Origin: Echinicola sp. 20G
GTDB lineage: Bacteria > Bacteroidota > Bacteroidia > Cytophagales > Cyclobacteriaceae
Direction of reading: 5' to 3'
Assembly (NCBI RefSeq): GCF_015533855.1
Contig: NZ_AP024154.1
Location: forward strand, 561,001-625,000
Length of the DNA stretch: 64,000 nt
Made by a program: the position numbers and the translations under genes. The notes under the pieces are model-generated. The model did no database searches and was not told the DNA's origin. It saw only the letters and a program-made list of their open reading frames with translations. Position 1 is the stretch's first letter; each line of letters begins with the position of its first letter. Below, one piece after another: positions 49,652 through 59,522 of this stretch.

Positions 49652-51964
49652 ATGAGTAACAAGAAAAAAACTACAAAAACTGGCTCTTGGGCTGGAAAAA
49701 TCGTCAAAACACTTTGGATTGTTTTTTTTGCAGGGCTGCTTGGCTTTGCCATTTTCGTCTGGTCGGTAAGTGTAGACTTTCTTGGCCTTTACGGCGATTT
49801 ACCAGACTTCAAAGCCCTCGAAAACCCCGAAAGTGAACTTGCCTCAGAATTGTATTCTGCGGATGGCGTTTTATTAGGTAAATATTACAGGGAAAATAGA
49901 TCGCCAGTAAAATATGACGAGCTCTCCAAGAATCTGGTCAACGCACTTATCGCAACTGAAGACATCAGGTTTGAAGATCATTCAGGAATTGACCCAAAAG
50001 GCCTTGCAAGGGTGTTTTTCAAGACTATTCTAATGGGGCAAAGCAGCTCCGGAGGAGGTAGTACATTGAGTCAGCAGACTGCTAAAAACCTTTTCAAAAC
50101 TAGAGGAGAAGACTCTCAAGGTACGCTGAGCAGAATCCCTGGGCTTCGCATGCTCATCATCAAAACTAAAGAATGGATAGTCGCTACACAGCTTGAAAAA
50201 GCCTATACTAAGGACGAGATATTGACAATGTACCTGAACACATCAGAGTTTGGGAGCAATGCCTATGGTATAAAAACAGCTTCAAAAACATTTTTCAACA
50301 AAGACCCAAAGGATCTTAACGTACAAGAATCAGCTGTTTTAGTAGGGCTTTTTAAAGCGCCGACTTATTACAGCCCAGTATACAATCCCGACAATGCATT
50401 AAGGAGAAGAAATACTGTCCTGAATCAGATGAACAAGTATGACTATCTGACGGATGCTGAGTATGATTCGCTTTCCTCCTTACCTATTGAACTGGATTAT
50501 AATGTAGAAAGTCACAACCGTGGCTTGGCGACTTACTTTAGAGAGATTGTCAAAGCTGACTTGAATAAATGGGCCAAAGAAAACCTGAAGGCTGATGGGA
50601 AGCCCTATGATCTTTATGGCGATGGATTACGCATTTACACGACCATAGATAGTCGTCTTCAAAAATATGCTGAAGAGGCTGTAGAGGAACACATGAAAGA
50701 GCTTCAAGCTAAATTTGAGGCAGAGCTAAATGGACGGGAGCCTTGGATCGATAGTGAAAACAGAGTAATACCGAACTTCTTGGAGACCATGATCAAAAGG
50801 ACAGAAGCTTACCGAGTTTTGGTAAATAAATATGGGGCCAACTCTGACTCAGTAAAAATCAAGCTCAATGAAAAGAAAAAAATGAAAGTCTTCTCTTGGG
50901 AAAAGGGAGAGATAGACACATTAATGAGTTCAATGGATTCATTGAGGTATTACAAAACCTTCCTGCAAACAGGCTTTGTTTCCATGGATCCGCGCACTGG
51001 TCACATCAAAGCTTGGGTTGGTGGCTTGAATCATAAATTCTTCAAGTATGACCATGTCCGAGAAGGAAAACGCCAACCTGGATCTACTTTCAAACCATTT
51101 GTATACGCTGCAGCTATTGAAAATGGATATGGTCCTTGCTACACAGTAGTCGATCAGCCTGTTGAAATCAATATCCCAGACCAACCCGCTTGGATTCCGG
51201 AAAATGCCGATGGCAAGTTCACTTATGAAAAAATGACCATCAGACAAGCCATGGCCCAATCCATCAACTCCATCACAGCTTATATGATGAAACAAATAAG
51301 CCCAGAGGTAGTAGTTGAAACGGCCCATCGGCTTGGAATCACTAGTGATTTGGATCCAGTTCCAGCTTTAGCTTTGGGAACCAGTGATGTCTCCATTCTT
51401 GAGTTAGTCGGAGCAACCAGTACCTTTGCCAATAAAGGAGAGCATATCAAACCATTCTATATCGATAGAATTGAAGATAAAAACGGCAATGTATTGCACC
51501 AGTTCCCTGCTAGAAAGCAACCTGCCATGAGCGAGGAAGACGCTTACTTAATGCTCCACATGCTTAAAGGGGGCTATGAGGAAAGAGGCGGAACAAGTCA
51601 AGGTGTGCCTATGAGTCTGAGGGAAGGCAATGAATTGGGAGGAAAGACAGGAACAACCCAAAATGCTTCTGACGGATGGTATATCGGCTTGAGCAAAGAT
51701 TTGGTGAGTGGCGTTTGGGTCGGAGGTGATGATCGTGCCATACACTTCAGAAGTTGGATCAGTGGACAAGGCGCAAGAACAGCCAGGCCAATTTGGGTGA
51801 AATATATGACCAAAGTCTATAATGACTCTAGCTTAGGAATCACCAAAGGTCCTTTCGAAAAACCAGAAAGACCACTCAGTGTTGAACTGGATTGCGATGA
51901 ATACGACCTGCAAACGGATGATTTCACGGACTTTGATTATGATCATCAAACCAACGATTTCTAA
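49652..51964 (+). CDS. Class A penicillin-binding protein (PBP1A-like)
   Basis: Bifunctional peptidoglycan glycosyltransferase/transpeptidase, 770 aa. Cytoplasmic tail with basic residues, TM at about 23-45, glycosyltransferase domain about 65-250 with EDIRFEDHSGID (catalytic Glu) and GGSTLSQQTAKNLF. The transpeptidase domain (about 430-720) has GSTFKPF (SxxK), QSINSI (SxN) and GKTGTTQNASD (KTG). The C-terminal tail is acidic. The gene starts 7 nt after the SprE-like gene, so they are co-transcribed and may be co-regulated. It ends in a terminator before uvrC. Confidence 0.94.
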   Translation: MSNKKKTTKTGSWAGKIVKTLWIVFFAGLLGFAIFVWSVSVDFLGLYGDLPDFKALENPESELASELYSADGVLLGKYYRENRSPVKYDELSKNLVNALIATEDIRFEDHSGIDPKGLARVFFKTILMGQSSSGGGSTLSQQTAKNLFKTRGEDSQGTLSRIPGLRMLIIKTKEWIVATQLEKAYTKDEILTMYLNTSEFGSNAYGIKTASKTFFNKDPKDLNVQESAVLVGLFKAPTYYSPVYNPDNALRRRNTVLNQMNKYDYLTDAEYDSLSSLPIELDYNVESHNRGLATYFREIVKADLNKWAKENLKADGKPYDLYGDGLRIYTTIDSRLQKYAEEAVEEHMKELQAKFEAELNGREPWIDSENRVIPNFLETMIKRTEAYRVLVNKYGANSDSVKIKLNEKKKMKVFSWEKGEIDTLMSSMDSLRYYKTFLQTGFVSMDPRTGHIKAWVGGLNHKFFKYDHVREGKRQPGSTFKPFVYAAAIENGYGPCYTVVDQPVEINIPDQPAWIPENADGKFTYEKMTIRQAMAQSINSITAYMMKQISPEVVVETAHRLGITSDLDPVPALALGTSDVSILELVGATSTFANKGEHIKPFYIDRIEDKNGNVLHQFPARKQPAMSEEDAYLMLHMLKGGYEERGGTSQGVPMSLREGNELGGKTGTTQNASDGWYIGLSKDLVSGVWVGGDDRAIHFRSWISGQGARTARPIWVKYMTKVYNDSSLGITKGPFEKPERPLSVELDCDEYDLQTDDFTDFDYDHQTNDF

Positions 51965-51990
51965 GATCATTCTCTAGATTAGAATACTTA

Positions 51991-52018
51991 AACAGCCTGT
52001 TGATCGGGCTGTTTTTTT
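51991..52018 (+). terminator. Terminator of the SprE/PBP1A unit
   Basis: 7-bp arms AACAGCC (51991-51997) and GGCTGTT (52007-52013) followed by T5. Its T run merges with the uvrC -7 element. Confidence 0.75.
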
Positions 52019-52025
52019 ATATTTG
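52018..52025 (+). promoter_or_regulatory. Predicted -7 promoter element (TATATTTG) of uvrC, abutting the terminator
   Basis: An exact TAnnTTTG match sharing its first T with the terminator T run. TTG at 52000-52002 lies 15 nt upstream, inside the terminator loop. The uvrC ATG follows the box after 5 nt, so the mRNA would be leaderless. Confidence 0.4.
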
Positions 52026-52030
52026 TCAAT

Positions 52031-53824
52031 ATGTTAAGTCCTTCTTATAGCCCAGATGAATACCATAAGCTTCCCGATGTACCTGGTGTTTACAAGTACT
52101 TCAATGGAGAAGATGATTTAATCTATGTCGGAAAAGCCAAAAGTCTCAAAAAAAGAGTCGCAAGTTATTTTATCAAAAGTGCTGGACTGAACTTGAAGAC
52201 CAAAAGAATGGTAAAAGAGATTCGCAGGATCGAATTTACCATGGTCAATTCCGAGTTTGATGCTTTATTATTAGAAAATAATCTCATCAAAAAATCCCAG
52301 CCCAAATACAACATTCTTCTTAAAGATGACAAGACCTATCCATACTTGTTGGTCACTAAAGAGCATTTTCCGCAAATTTACCCAACGCGTAAAGTAATTC
52401 CCTCAAGAGGAACTTATTATGGTCCCTTTGCCAGTGTCAAAGCGATGAACAATGTGTTGGAATTGATCAGGAGCCTCTTCACTATCCGAACGTGTAAACT
52501 TGATTTAAATCCGTATAAAATTGCTGAGCAAAAATACAAGGTCTGCTTGGAATACCATATTGGCAACTGTCTGGGACCTTGCGAGGGATTTCAAGCTGAA
52601 AAAAGTTACCTAAAGGACATTGACCAAGCCAAAAATATCCTAAAAGGAAACTTGGGAATTCCCAAAGCTTACTTTAAAACCATGATGCAGGAAGCAGCAG
52701 AAAATCTTGCCTTTGAAACTGCTCAACGGTACAAAGACAAGCTGGAATTATTGGAGAAGTACCAAGCTAAATCTCTGGTTGCCAACCCGCAAATCACCAG
52801 TTTGGATGTCTTCTCCATCGTTACTGATGAGAAGTTTGCCTTTGTGAACTATCTCAAAATTAAAAATGGTGCTATCCACATTACCAAAACGGTAGAACTT
52901 AAGAAAAAGCTGGATGAAACAGAGCAAGAGCTATTGCTTACTGCCATCTTTAGGCTACGTGATCAATTTCAAAGTGACTCCAAGGAAATCATCAGCAATA
53001 TTGATTTAGAAGAACCCATTGAAGGCCTACACTTAGTGGTACCAAAAATCGGAGACAAGAGAAAGCTAATCGAATTGTCACTGAAGAATGCCATGTACTA
53101 CAAGAAGGAAAAAGCTTTGGCCAGTGGAAAGGTTAAGGAAAAGAAAAACAGAATCCTGTTGCAACTCCAAAAAGACCTTTCACTGAAAGAAATTCCTGAT
53201 CATATAGAGTGCTTTGACAACTCCAATATTCAAGGAGCTTATCCTGTAGCCAGTATGGTTTGTTTCCTTGACGGCAAGCCGGCAAAAAAAGAATACCGCC
53301 ATTTTCATATTAAGACAGTGGAAGGTCCCAATGACTTCGCCAGCATGACTGAGATCGTAGGAAGGCGCTACAGCCGACTTCTCAAGGAAAACAAAGCATT
53401 GCCTAAGTTGATTGTCATTGATGGTGGAAAAGGACAGCTTTCCGCAGCTGTGGAAGCCATGAAATCCTTAGGAATTTATGGAATGGTTCCAGTGATTGGC
53501 ATTGCTAAAAAACTAGAGGAGATTTATTTTCCAGAAGACTCCTACCCGCTTCATATTGATAAAAAATCAGAATCATTAAGACTTATCCAACGTGTAAGGG
53601 ACGAAGCCCACAGATTTGCCATCACCTTTCACAGAGATGTAAGAAGTAAAAATTCCTTTAAAACTGCCTTGGACCAAATTGAAGGAATAGGCCCACAAAC
53701 AACCAACAAGTTATTGCAGCATTATAAGTCTGTCAAAAAAATCAAAGAAGCTTCTGAAGAGGAAATCGCGGAGATCATTGGCAATGACAAAGCAAAAAAA
53801 ATCATTAATTTTATCAAACAATAA
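52031..53824 (+). CDS. uvrC: Excinuclease ABC subunit C
   Basis: Nuclease of nucleotide excision repair that makes both incisions with UvrB. 597 aa. The N-terminal GIY-YIG domain has GVYKYFNGEDDLIYVGKAKSL in two parts (GVYKYF and IYVGKAKSL, residues about 19-41). A UVR motif lies in the middle (about 200-235). The RNase H-like endonuclease half has ECFDNSNIQG and VIDGGKGQLSAA. Two C-terminal helix-hairpin-helix motifs follow (IEGIGPQTTNKLLQH). The stop codon sits inside the terminator stem. Confidence 0.97.
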   Translation: MLSPSYSPDEYHKLPDVPGVYKYFNGEDDLIYVGKAKSLKKRVASYFIKSAGLNLKTKRMVKEIRRIEFTMVNSEFDALLLENNLIKKSQPKYNILLKDDKTYPYLLVTKEHFPQIYPTRKVIPSRGTYYGPFASVKAMNNVLELIRSLFTIRTCKLDLNPYKIAEQKYKVCLEYHIGNCLGPCEGFQAEKSYLKDIDQAKNILKGNLGIPKAYFKTMMQEAAENLAFETAQRYKDKLELLEKYQAKSLVANPQITSLDVFSIVTDEKFAFVNYLKIKNGAIHITKTVELKKKLDETEQELLLTAIFRLRDQFQSDSKEIISNIDLEEPIEGLHLVVPKIGDKRKLIELSLKNAMYYKKEKALASGKVKEKKNRILLQLQKDLSLKEIPDHIECFDNSNIQGAYPVASMVCFLDGKPAKKEYRHFHIKTVEGPNDFASMTEIVGRRYSRLLKENKALPKLIVIDGGKGQLSAAVEAMKSLGIYGMVPVIGIAKKLEEIYFPEDSYPLHIDKKSESLRLIQRVRDEAHRFAITFHRDVRSKNSFKTALDQIEGIGPQTTNKLLQHYKSVKKIKEASEEEIAEIIGNDKAKKIINFIKQ

Positions 53825-53850
53825 AGCCGAGAGCAAGCTCTCGGCTTTAT
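53821..53850. terminator. Bidirectional terminator between uvrC and gldN
   Basis: Perfect 14-bp arms ATAAAGCCGAGAGC (53821-53834) and GCTCTCGGCTTTAT (53837-53850). The uvrC TAA (53822-53824) lies in the first arm. It serves both convergent genes. Confidence 0.9.
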
Positions 53851-53876
53851 TTATCATTTTTTCTTTATCCGAATGA

Positions 53877-54698
53877 CTACCATTCCCAAAGACTATTCTC
53901 AAATTCCAGAAGGTCGTATTCAAACTTTAAGCCATCTAAGAAGGCCTGCAATTCTGGAGTGGCATTGTTGGGATCAACCATGTCCGCAATCAATGCATCA
54001 TCCGCATTTGAATATTTTCTGACCACTGACCTGAACAATCTCAAATCAAATGCTTGGCTATAAGACAAGTCTTTAGAAGTATTATTAAAGTTGATCCACT
54101 TCGCTTCTGGATGGTTTTTAAAATACTCATAGAAGTCTTTGTACCTGATATAGGCAATTGTCTTTTGACCAGCATTGGAGTTGGTCTGGGAAGGCATCAC
54201 CAAATGAAGGTACTTGATGTCAAATTTCACTTGGGAATGATGCTTGTCAAACAAGAAATCTTCTTTAAAATCCAAGTAATGGAGATTTTTTACAAAGATA
54301 CTGTCACCATTGGCTGCTATCCAGAAATTGGTCTGAAAATCAGCAATGGAAAGAGGCTCTTTAAATTCCTCATCTGCAAATACTTCCAATGCATTTTCTT
54401 CCACAACTGCTTTGTAAATACTGTTGACAATACCATTTTGCTTGGTATCACCTGTACCATAAAGCGGATGGTTGAATTTTTCCCTTAAGTCAATTCTTCT
54501 CCAAACTCCTATTTGATACATTTTATCGTCTTCCCGAATGGGATGGGCCGAGAACACAGTATCCACTTCAAACTGTCTGTCGCCGCCACTGGTTGGATCG
54601 ACACTGGTCGCACCAACCTGAGCATTAACCGTTCCACCTAAAGCGGAAATGATCAACACCAATAGTGCTCCAAGGAATTTTACATGTAGTATTTTCAT
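53877..54698 (-). CDS. gldN: Type IX secretion protein GldN/PorN
   Basis: Periplasmic T9SS component, 273 aa, that forms the outer-membrane-associated ring with GldK. Signal peptide MKILHVKFLGALLVLIISALGGTVNA (cleaved about residue 26). The mature part contains the conserved MYQIGVWRRIDLREKFNHPL and IAYIRYKDFYEYFKNHPEA regions. Last gene of the gldKLMN order, 54 nt after gldM. Convergent with uvrC and closed by a shared terminator. Confidence 0.92.
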   Translation of the reverse strand: MKILHVKFLGALLVLIISALGGTVNAQVGATSVDPTSGGDRQFEVDTVFSAHPIREDDKMYQIGVWRRIDLREKFNHPLYGTGDTKQNGIVNSIYKAVVEENALEVFADEEFKEPLSIADFQTNFWIAANGDSIFVKNLHYLDFKEDFLFDKHHSQVKFDIKYLHLVMPSQTNSNAGQKTIAYIRYKDFYEYFKNHPEAKWINFNNTSKDLSYSQAFDLRLFRSVVRKYSNADDALIADMVDPNNATPELQAFLDGLKFEYDLLEFENSLWEW

Positions 54699-54752
54699 AA
54701 CAATATCTTTTTCTCCTCAAATGAAGGCCTCTAAAACAAAACGCTAAGAATT

Positions 54753-56354
54753 TTACTTAATTGCTATTCTCATAATCTTGTTTTGGGCACTCTTAATCTT
54801 GGTACCTCTAAAATTGGTCCTAGTTACTTCCGTAACTTGAATCAACAGAGCATCACCGCTTCGTGCTGCCGCCAGCAGATTTCTAATGGAAACATTTTCA
54901 CCAGTTATATTCACTTGATCTCTCGGAACCTCATTTCTTAGCAATTTCACAACACCACCTGTCACCTCAAAACGGGCGTCTTTAGGCATTGTTCTGCCAA
55001 AAGTAGGCTCTGGAACAGCCTTGATCATAAGTTGAGATGGGCCTGGCGCAGGATAAGCAGTTAATAAATCAATCTCTCCTCTACTATCGAATGGTAGAAT
55101 GTTTGGGTCTGGCACTGGCCTGATATCATAAGTCTTAGTACCGATTTTGGCTCCTCCACTGCTGACACCAATGTTCACCTTTCCAGAGTTACCCGGAATA
55201 ATGGTCACATCACCTGGCTTACTACCTTTGATAGCCTGACCATTGCTCACCGCAAACTCAGGCGCATAACTGTTACCTAAAGCAGGCACTTTGATACTCA
55301 ATTCATTGGCACATTCTGCATAGAGCTGCTGAATGGCTTCTGCCGTTACTTCAATAGTAGGATTGGCCACAAAGTAGTCGTAATCTACTGACAACACTTT
55401 ATCTTCACCTCCTACATTTACCATGATCTCTCCTTTCAAGGTTCTCTTCGCAAGGCCTCTGTCATCATAACTATCAGCAGGACCTACTGGAAAACTGATT
55501 TTTCCAAAGCCATTCTCTACTGGAATCTCTCTTCCATCTGCCGTCATTTTTGGCTGCACTGAAGAGGATGCAGAAGCGATGAACAAACTACCTTCAAATT
55601 TGGTCCCTGCCGCTACAATATTGGAGTTAGCCGAAACGGTTGCTTCGAAGATATCCGACTTCATATAGAATGACCCCAAAGAACTGGAAAGTTCATTTAA
55701 TGCTTCACTCTCAATATTCAACACTTCATTTTCATATTGACTGATAATTGCCAATACAGCCCCCAAAGGGGATTTAACGAAGTTTAAATTCACGAAGTCC
55801 TTGTATCTAACGTCCGGATCATTCTTGAAAAGGTCAATTTCTTCTGCATCTTTAGCGATTTTCTCGAACTCGAGTGGAACACCTATTCCTTTTAAGATGG
55901 CAGATACCTCTTGAGGATAAGCATTTAGCTTCTCCTGCATTTCATACCCTTTCTTATTATTGTTAAAAATATTACCAGCAATATCCGTGTTTTTCAAGGC
56001 ACTATTTTTAAACTGCCCTTCATCATTGATCGCATTGGATGTGGTGATAAGCTCCTGTTTCAGTCCTTCCAAATAGGTGAAGATTTCTGCAGTCTTCTCC
56101 CTGATTTGCTCAGCAGCTTCTACTTTGGGCACATCTTTGGCATTATTGCCTTGCTCATCAACAATTGACCGTATATTGTCTACCGTCTTGACATTTTTTA
56201 ATCTATAATTCTTGGAAGTTCTTTCCAAGCCATCATTCAGAAGGATAAACTTCTGAAGGATTTGATTACTTACTTGTAGCGCCAGCAGAGCGGTCAGAAC
56301 GAGATACATCATCCCGATCATCTTCTGCCGTGGCGTCTCTTTACCACCGGCCAT
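54753..56354 (-). CDS. gldM: Type IX secretion motor protein GldM/PorM
   Basis: Inner-membrane/periplasmic shaft that couples the GldL motor to the outer-membrane ring. 533 aa. N-terminus MAGGKETPRQKMIGMMYLVL is the family signature. It has a single membrane helix at about residues 12-32, then a long periplasmic chain of beta-domains (D1-D4) to the C-terminus. No residue is obviously missing. It lies 37 nt after gldL, in the conserved order. Confidence 0.94.
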   Translation of the reverse strand: MAGGKETPRQKMIGMMYLVLTALLALQVSNQILQKFILLNDGLERTSKNYRLKNVKTVDNIRSIVDEQGNNAKDVPKVEAAEQIREKTAEIFTYLEGLKQELITTSNAINDEGQFKNSALKNTDIAGNIFNNNKKGYEMQEKLNAYPQEVSAILKGIGVPLEFEKIAKDAEEIDLFKNDPDVRYKDFVNLNFVKSPLGAVLAIISQYENEVLNIESEALNELSSSLGSFYMKSDIFEATVSANSNIVAAGTKFEGSLFIASASSSVQPKMTADGREIPVENGFGKISFPVGPADSYDDRGLAKRTLKGEIMVNVGGEDKVLSVDYDYFVANPTIEVTAEAIQQLYAECANELSIKVPALGNSYAPEFAVSNGQAIKGSKPGDVTIIPGNSGKVNIGVSSGGAKIGTKTYDIRPVPDPNILPFDSRGEIDLLTAYPAPGPSQLMIKAVPEPTFGRTMPKDARFEVTGGVVKLLRNEVPRDQVNITGENVSIRNLLAAARSGDALLIQVTEVTRTNFRGTKIKSAQNKIMRIAIK

Positions 56355-56391
56355 ATATCCAGTTAAATTTTAGTTCTACAATAAATTTAAA

Positions 56392-57204
56392 TCAACCTTT
56401 CATGGCGGTCAACATGCCACCATAAATGTTGTTCAACGAGCTAACGTTTTTGTTTAATTTTGCCAATTCAGCCTTGAATGTTTCAGTTTCTTTACCGGCT
56501 TCATTCAAGCCTTCCATAGCTGCTGTCACGTTAGAGTAGAACTTATTAAGAACTTTCACATGACTGTTAGCGTCTTGTAATTCCATTTCATACACTGCGT
56601 TCAATGCAGAAAGGTTTTGGGTTACAGAAACTACCTGATCACGGTATTCCTTTGCTTCTTGGGATGCAGAAGACATTTCTGTCAATGCCGCAGCAGTTTT
56701 ACTGTAAGATTGGTTAATATCAACTAAAGTTCGGGATGCTGTTTTTACATTTTCTGCGTATTCGGATGTCGCTACAGCTGCATCTGCCACAGTGCCCATT
56801 TTTTCGGTAGACTTGGCCAAATTCTGAAGGCCTTTACCTAAGTTTTCAATAAGATCAGAACCTATGTTTCCATCTTCTAGCATTTTATCCAACTTCTGAG
56901 AAACATTATCACTGGCAACAGCAGCAACCGCTGCTTTACGAGGTTTCGCTGGCGCAGCCTCATCAGCAAGTTCAGGGTAAACTTTGCTCCAATCCACTTC
57001 TTTAGCTTTGGGTTCAAAAGCAGATAAGAAGAAAATCAAGGCTTCGGTGGAAAGCCCTACTCCAATCATTAGGGAAGCAAATGGCCAATCTAGGATTTTG
57101 AACATGGCTCCTAGAATAACTACTGCGGCACCAATCCCATAAATCTTTGGCATAATCGTGCCATAAAACTTATGAGCAAATGAATTTTCGTTGTTTTTCG
57201 ACAT
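56392..57204 (-). CDS. gldL: Type IX secretion motor protein GldL/PorL
   Basis: Inner-membrane proton-driven rotary motor with GldM. 270 aa. Two membrane helices at about residues 20-36 and 43-63. A membrane-buried Glu in helix 2 (E54, VGLSTEALIFFLSAF) and a Lys at the end of helix 1 (K36) match the conserved proton-path residues of the family. The rest is a cytoplasmic alpha-helical domain with heptad-like Val/Leu/Ala patterns. It lies 49 nt after gldK. Confidence 0.94.
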   Translation of the reverse strand: MSKNNENSFAHKFYGTIMPKIYGIGAAVVILGAMFKILDWPFASLMIGVGLSTEALIFFLSAFEPKAKEVDWSKVYPELADEAAPAKPRKAAVAAVASDNVSQKLDKMLEDGNIGSDLIENLGKGLQNLAKSTEKMGTVADAAVATSEYAENVKTASRTLVDINQSYSKTAAALTEMSSASQEAKEYRDQVVSVTQNLSALNAVYEMELQDANSHVKVLNKFYSNVTAAMEGLNEAGKETETFKAELAKLNKNVSSLNNIYGGMLTAMKG

Positions 57205-57253
57205 AGGTAGTAAAAGTATAGTTAATTAATGTGTGTGTGATTTAGTGTAGTGA

Positions 57254-58348
57254 TTAACGTCTTCTTCGTCTTGATGCTCTTACATCCATAGAACCGGATC
57301 TACCGATAAAGGTCATCACCGTTCTAAAGCCGATGTGGGCAGTCTTGACATCTTGGTATTCATAAGTTCGTGTGCTGGTTTCAAGATAATGGGCAATATC
57401 TTTCCAAGAACCTCCACGAACCACTTTTCTAGATTCATTTTCATCTTCATACTTCGGATCCAGATCCCAAGTCAAAGCACTTCCAGCTGGATTATAGGCA
57501 TCTTCTACCCATTCAGCAACATTACCTGACATGTTATAAATACCGAAGCCATTTGGAGCATAAGTATCAACAGGGGCAGTATAGGCAAAGCCATCATCGA
57601 TGTAATTACCTCTGCCAGGTTTAAAGTTGGCCATCAAACAGCCTCTTCTATTTTTCAAATATGGACCTCCCCAAGGGTACTTTGCAATTTCTTTACCTCC
57701 TTTGGCAGCATATTCCCACTCAGCCTCTGAAGGAAGTCTGAATCTTGGCATATCGTATTCTGACTTATCATTGGCATTCATGTGATAAGTCTTCCACTCA
57801 CAGAATTTTTTGGCTTGCTCCCAAGAAATACCAACTACTGGGTAGTCATCAAATGCAGGATGCTCAAAGTAATACTCCATCAATGGATCTCCATAGTGGT
57901 GGGTGAAACTTTGGGACCATACAGTAGTATCCGGAAGCAATTCATCGATATTGAATTGAGGAGGATCTTTTAAGGTAGTAGGTGTGGACAGGGCAAGCTC
58001 CCCCATTCTTACAGCTTCCAAAAATTGACGATACTTATTATTGGACACTTCATACTTGTCCATATAAAATTCAGATATCGTTACCTGCTTGTTCAAAGAG
58101 GACTTACTTACGGCGATATCTTCATCAGCCTGTCCCATCCAAAAAGTCCCCGCTTTCACCGGAACCATTTCGTGTGGTAGAGTTTGTTGCCAGCCCGATC
58201 GGTTTGGCACACCTGTCACCTCACCTGAGGCGTTGGCCTTTTCACTGGCAGATCCCTTACTACCAAAAAGACCACAGCCTTGTAGAAGCACCGATGCTGC
58301 CAGCACCATTACTCCCGTCAAATACCGTGAGTTCATTTTCTTGTACAT
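57254..58348 (-). CDS. gldK: Type IX secretion lipoprotein GldK/PorK
   Basis: Outer-membrane lipoprotein that forms the T9SS ring with GldN. 364 aa from the ATG at 58348 (MYKKMNSRYLTGVMVLAASV). The lipobox is VLLQGC. A formylglycine-generating-enzyme/sulfatase-modifying-factor fold follows: MVPVKAGTFWMGQADED, PVVGISWEQAKKFCEWK, RLPSEAEWEYAAKGG and VRGGSWKD. The Cys of active FGE enzymes is not expected in GldK. The ATG at codon 5 of this start is an alternative; the longer TTG frame to 58369 is less likely. It lies 95 nt after the SprF-like gene. Confidence 0.93.
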   Translation of the reverse strand: MYKKMNSRYLTGVMVLAASVLLQGCGLFGSKGSASEKANASGEVTGVPNRSGWQQTLPHEMVPVKAGTFWMGQADEDIAVSKSSLNKQVTISEFYMDKYEVSNNKYRQFLEAVRMGELALSTPTTLKDPPQFNIDELLPDTTVWSQSFTHHYGDPLMEYYFEHPAFDDYPVVGISWEQAKKFCEWKTYHMNANDKSEYDMPRFRLPSEAEWEYAAKGGKEIAKYPWGGPYLKNRRGCLMANFKPGRGNYIDDGFAYTAPVDTYAPNGFGIYNMSGNVAEWVEDAYNPAGSALTWDLDPKYEDENESRKVVRGGSWKDIAHYLETSTRTYEYQDVKTAHIGFRTVMTFIGRSGSMDVRASRRRRR

Positions 58349-58464
58349 ATATGACACTTTAGTTGACAATTCCTGAATTACTTGATTAACGTCGATTTAC
58401 CAAGATCGAAATTTAACAGAAAATACTAAAACAAAGCAAAAATTAGGAAAAATTTAATCCTTCC

Positions 58465-59442
58465 TTAATACCTAAATCGCGGTGTTCTTTGTATGATCTT
58501 TTGTACTTTTCTCGTTACTGATGGTAAATTATACGATAACATAAATTCGTGCGAACTAGGAGCTTTTGCCTCATTCCCACCAACTACCAAATCAAACGCG
58601 TACCCCAACCTTAGGGACCTATCTCTTAACAATTGATATCCAAACAGTACTGACAAGGACTCTTCCCCTCTATATGCCAATCCACCACTAATCCTGTCAT
58701 TATGTGTGGCTATAACGCTGACATCATATGAAAAATTATTGAAACCTACACTTTTCACCAATAAACTTGGGTCAAATGTCACTTGTGCAAACGTACTTAT
58801 TTTATATCCAACCTGCAAATAACTATGATTGTTTAATTGATTATCAAAGGCTCCATTTCCGAAATCAAAGGTAGGCTCATTAATATGACGGGAACTAAGC
58901 CCTACATAATACTTTGTTGTTTCATACAATAATCCAGCTCCAAAATTAGCGCTCATTTGACTCTCATCCCCGCCCATTGGAATACTTGGGTCGGGATTGA
59001 CTACATCTATCTCATCATATTTTATGGTGCTTGAAAATACACCTCCAAAAACACCTAAACTAAGTGTCCCTCTCCTTAACTTACGATGATAAGCCAAAGA
59101 TAGATTGATATCCTGATTAGTAGTTGGGCCTATATCATCATTTGTAAATGACAAACCCCAACCAAAATTCATTGATGGAATTCTACCACTGGCGGTAAGT
59201 AATTGAGTGGTGGGGGCTCCTCCTTGCCCGGTAGAGGTGCTGTAGCCTAGCCATTGACTCCTGTGTAATGCTGAAAATCTATATCCACTTTTTTGACCTG
59301 CATAAGCAGGATTATAAAAAAGCCCATTATACATGTATTGTGTAAACTGGGCATCTTGCTGCGCCATCACTGACGAACTGGTAATTATTCCAAGGGATAT
59401 GCTTGAAAAAAGTATAAAACAAAGGTAAATTCTCTTTTTCAT
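58465..59442 (-). CDS. PorP/SprF-family type IX secretion outer-membrane protein
   Basis: 325 aa. Signal peptide MKKRIYLCFILFSSISLGIITSSSVMAQ, then the family signature QDAQFTQYMYNGLFYNPAYAG. Alternating beta-strands run to the C-terminus (ends RTPRFRY). It is located just before gldK, as porP precedes porK in Porphyromonas. PorP/SprF proteins deliver or hold T9SS substrates at the outer membrane. Which of the several paralogues typical of this phylum it is cannot be told. Confidence 0.88.
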   Translation of the reverse strand: MKKRIYLCFILFSSISLGIITSSSVMAQQDAQFTQYMYNGLFYNPAYAGQKSGYRFSALHRSQWLGYSTSTGQGGAPTTQLLTASGRIPSMNFGWGLSFTNDDIGPTTNQDINLSLAYHRKLRRGTLSLGVFGGVFSSTIKYDEIDVVNPDPSIPMGGDESQMSANFGAGLLYETTKYYVGLSSRHINEPTFDFGNGAFDNQLNNHSYLQVGYKISTFAQVTFDPSLLVKSVGFNNFSYDVSVIATHNDRISGGLAYRGEESLSVLFGYQLLRDRSLRLGYAFDLVVGGNEAKAPSSHEFMLSYNLPSVTRKVQKIIQRTPRFRY

Positions 59443-59522
59443 GTGTATTAAAAGTATATTATCCTCAATATATCTAGTCTACACAATTATAATCGAATTT
59501 ACCTTATAAATGTTGAGTTTTT

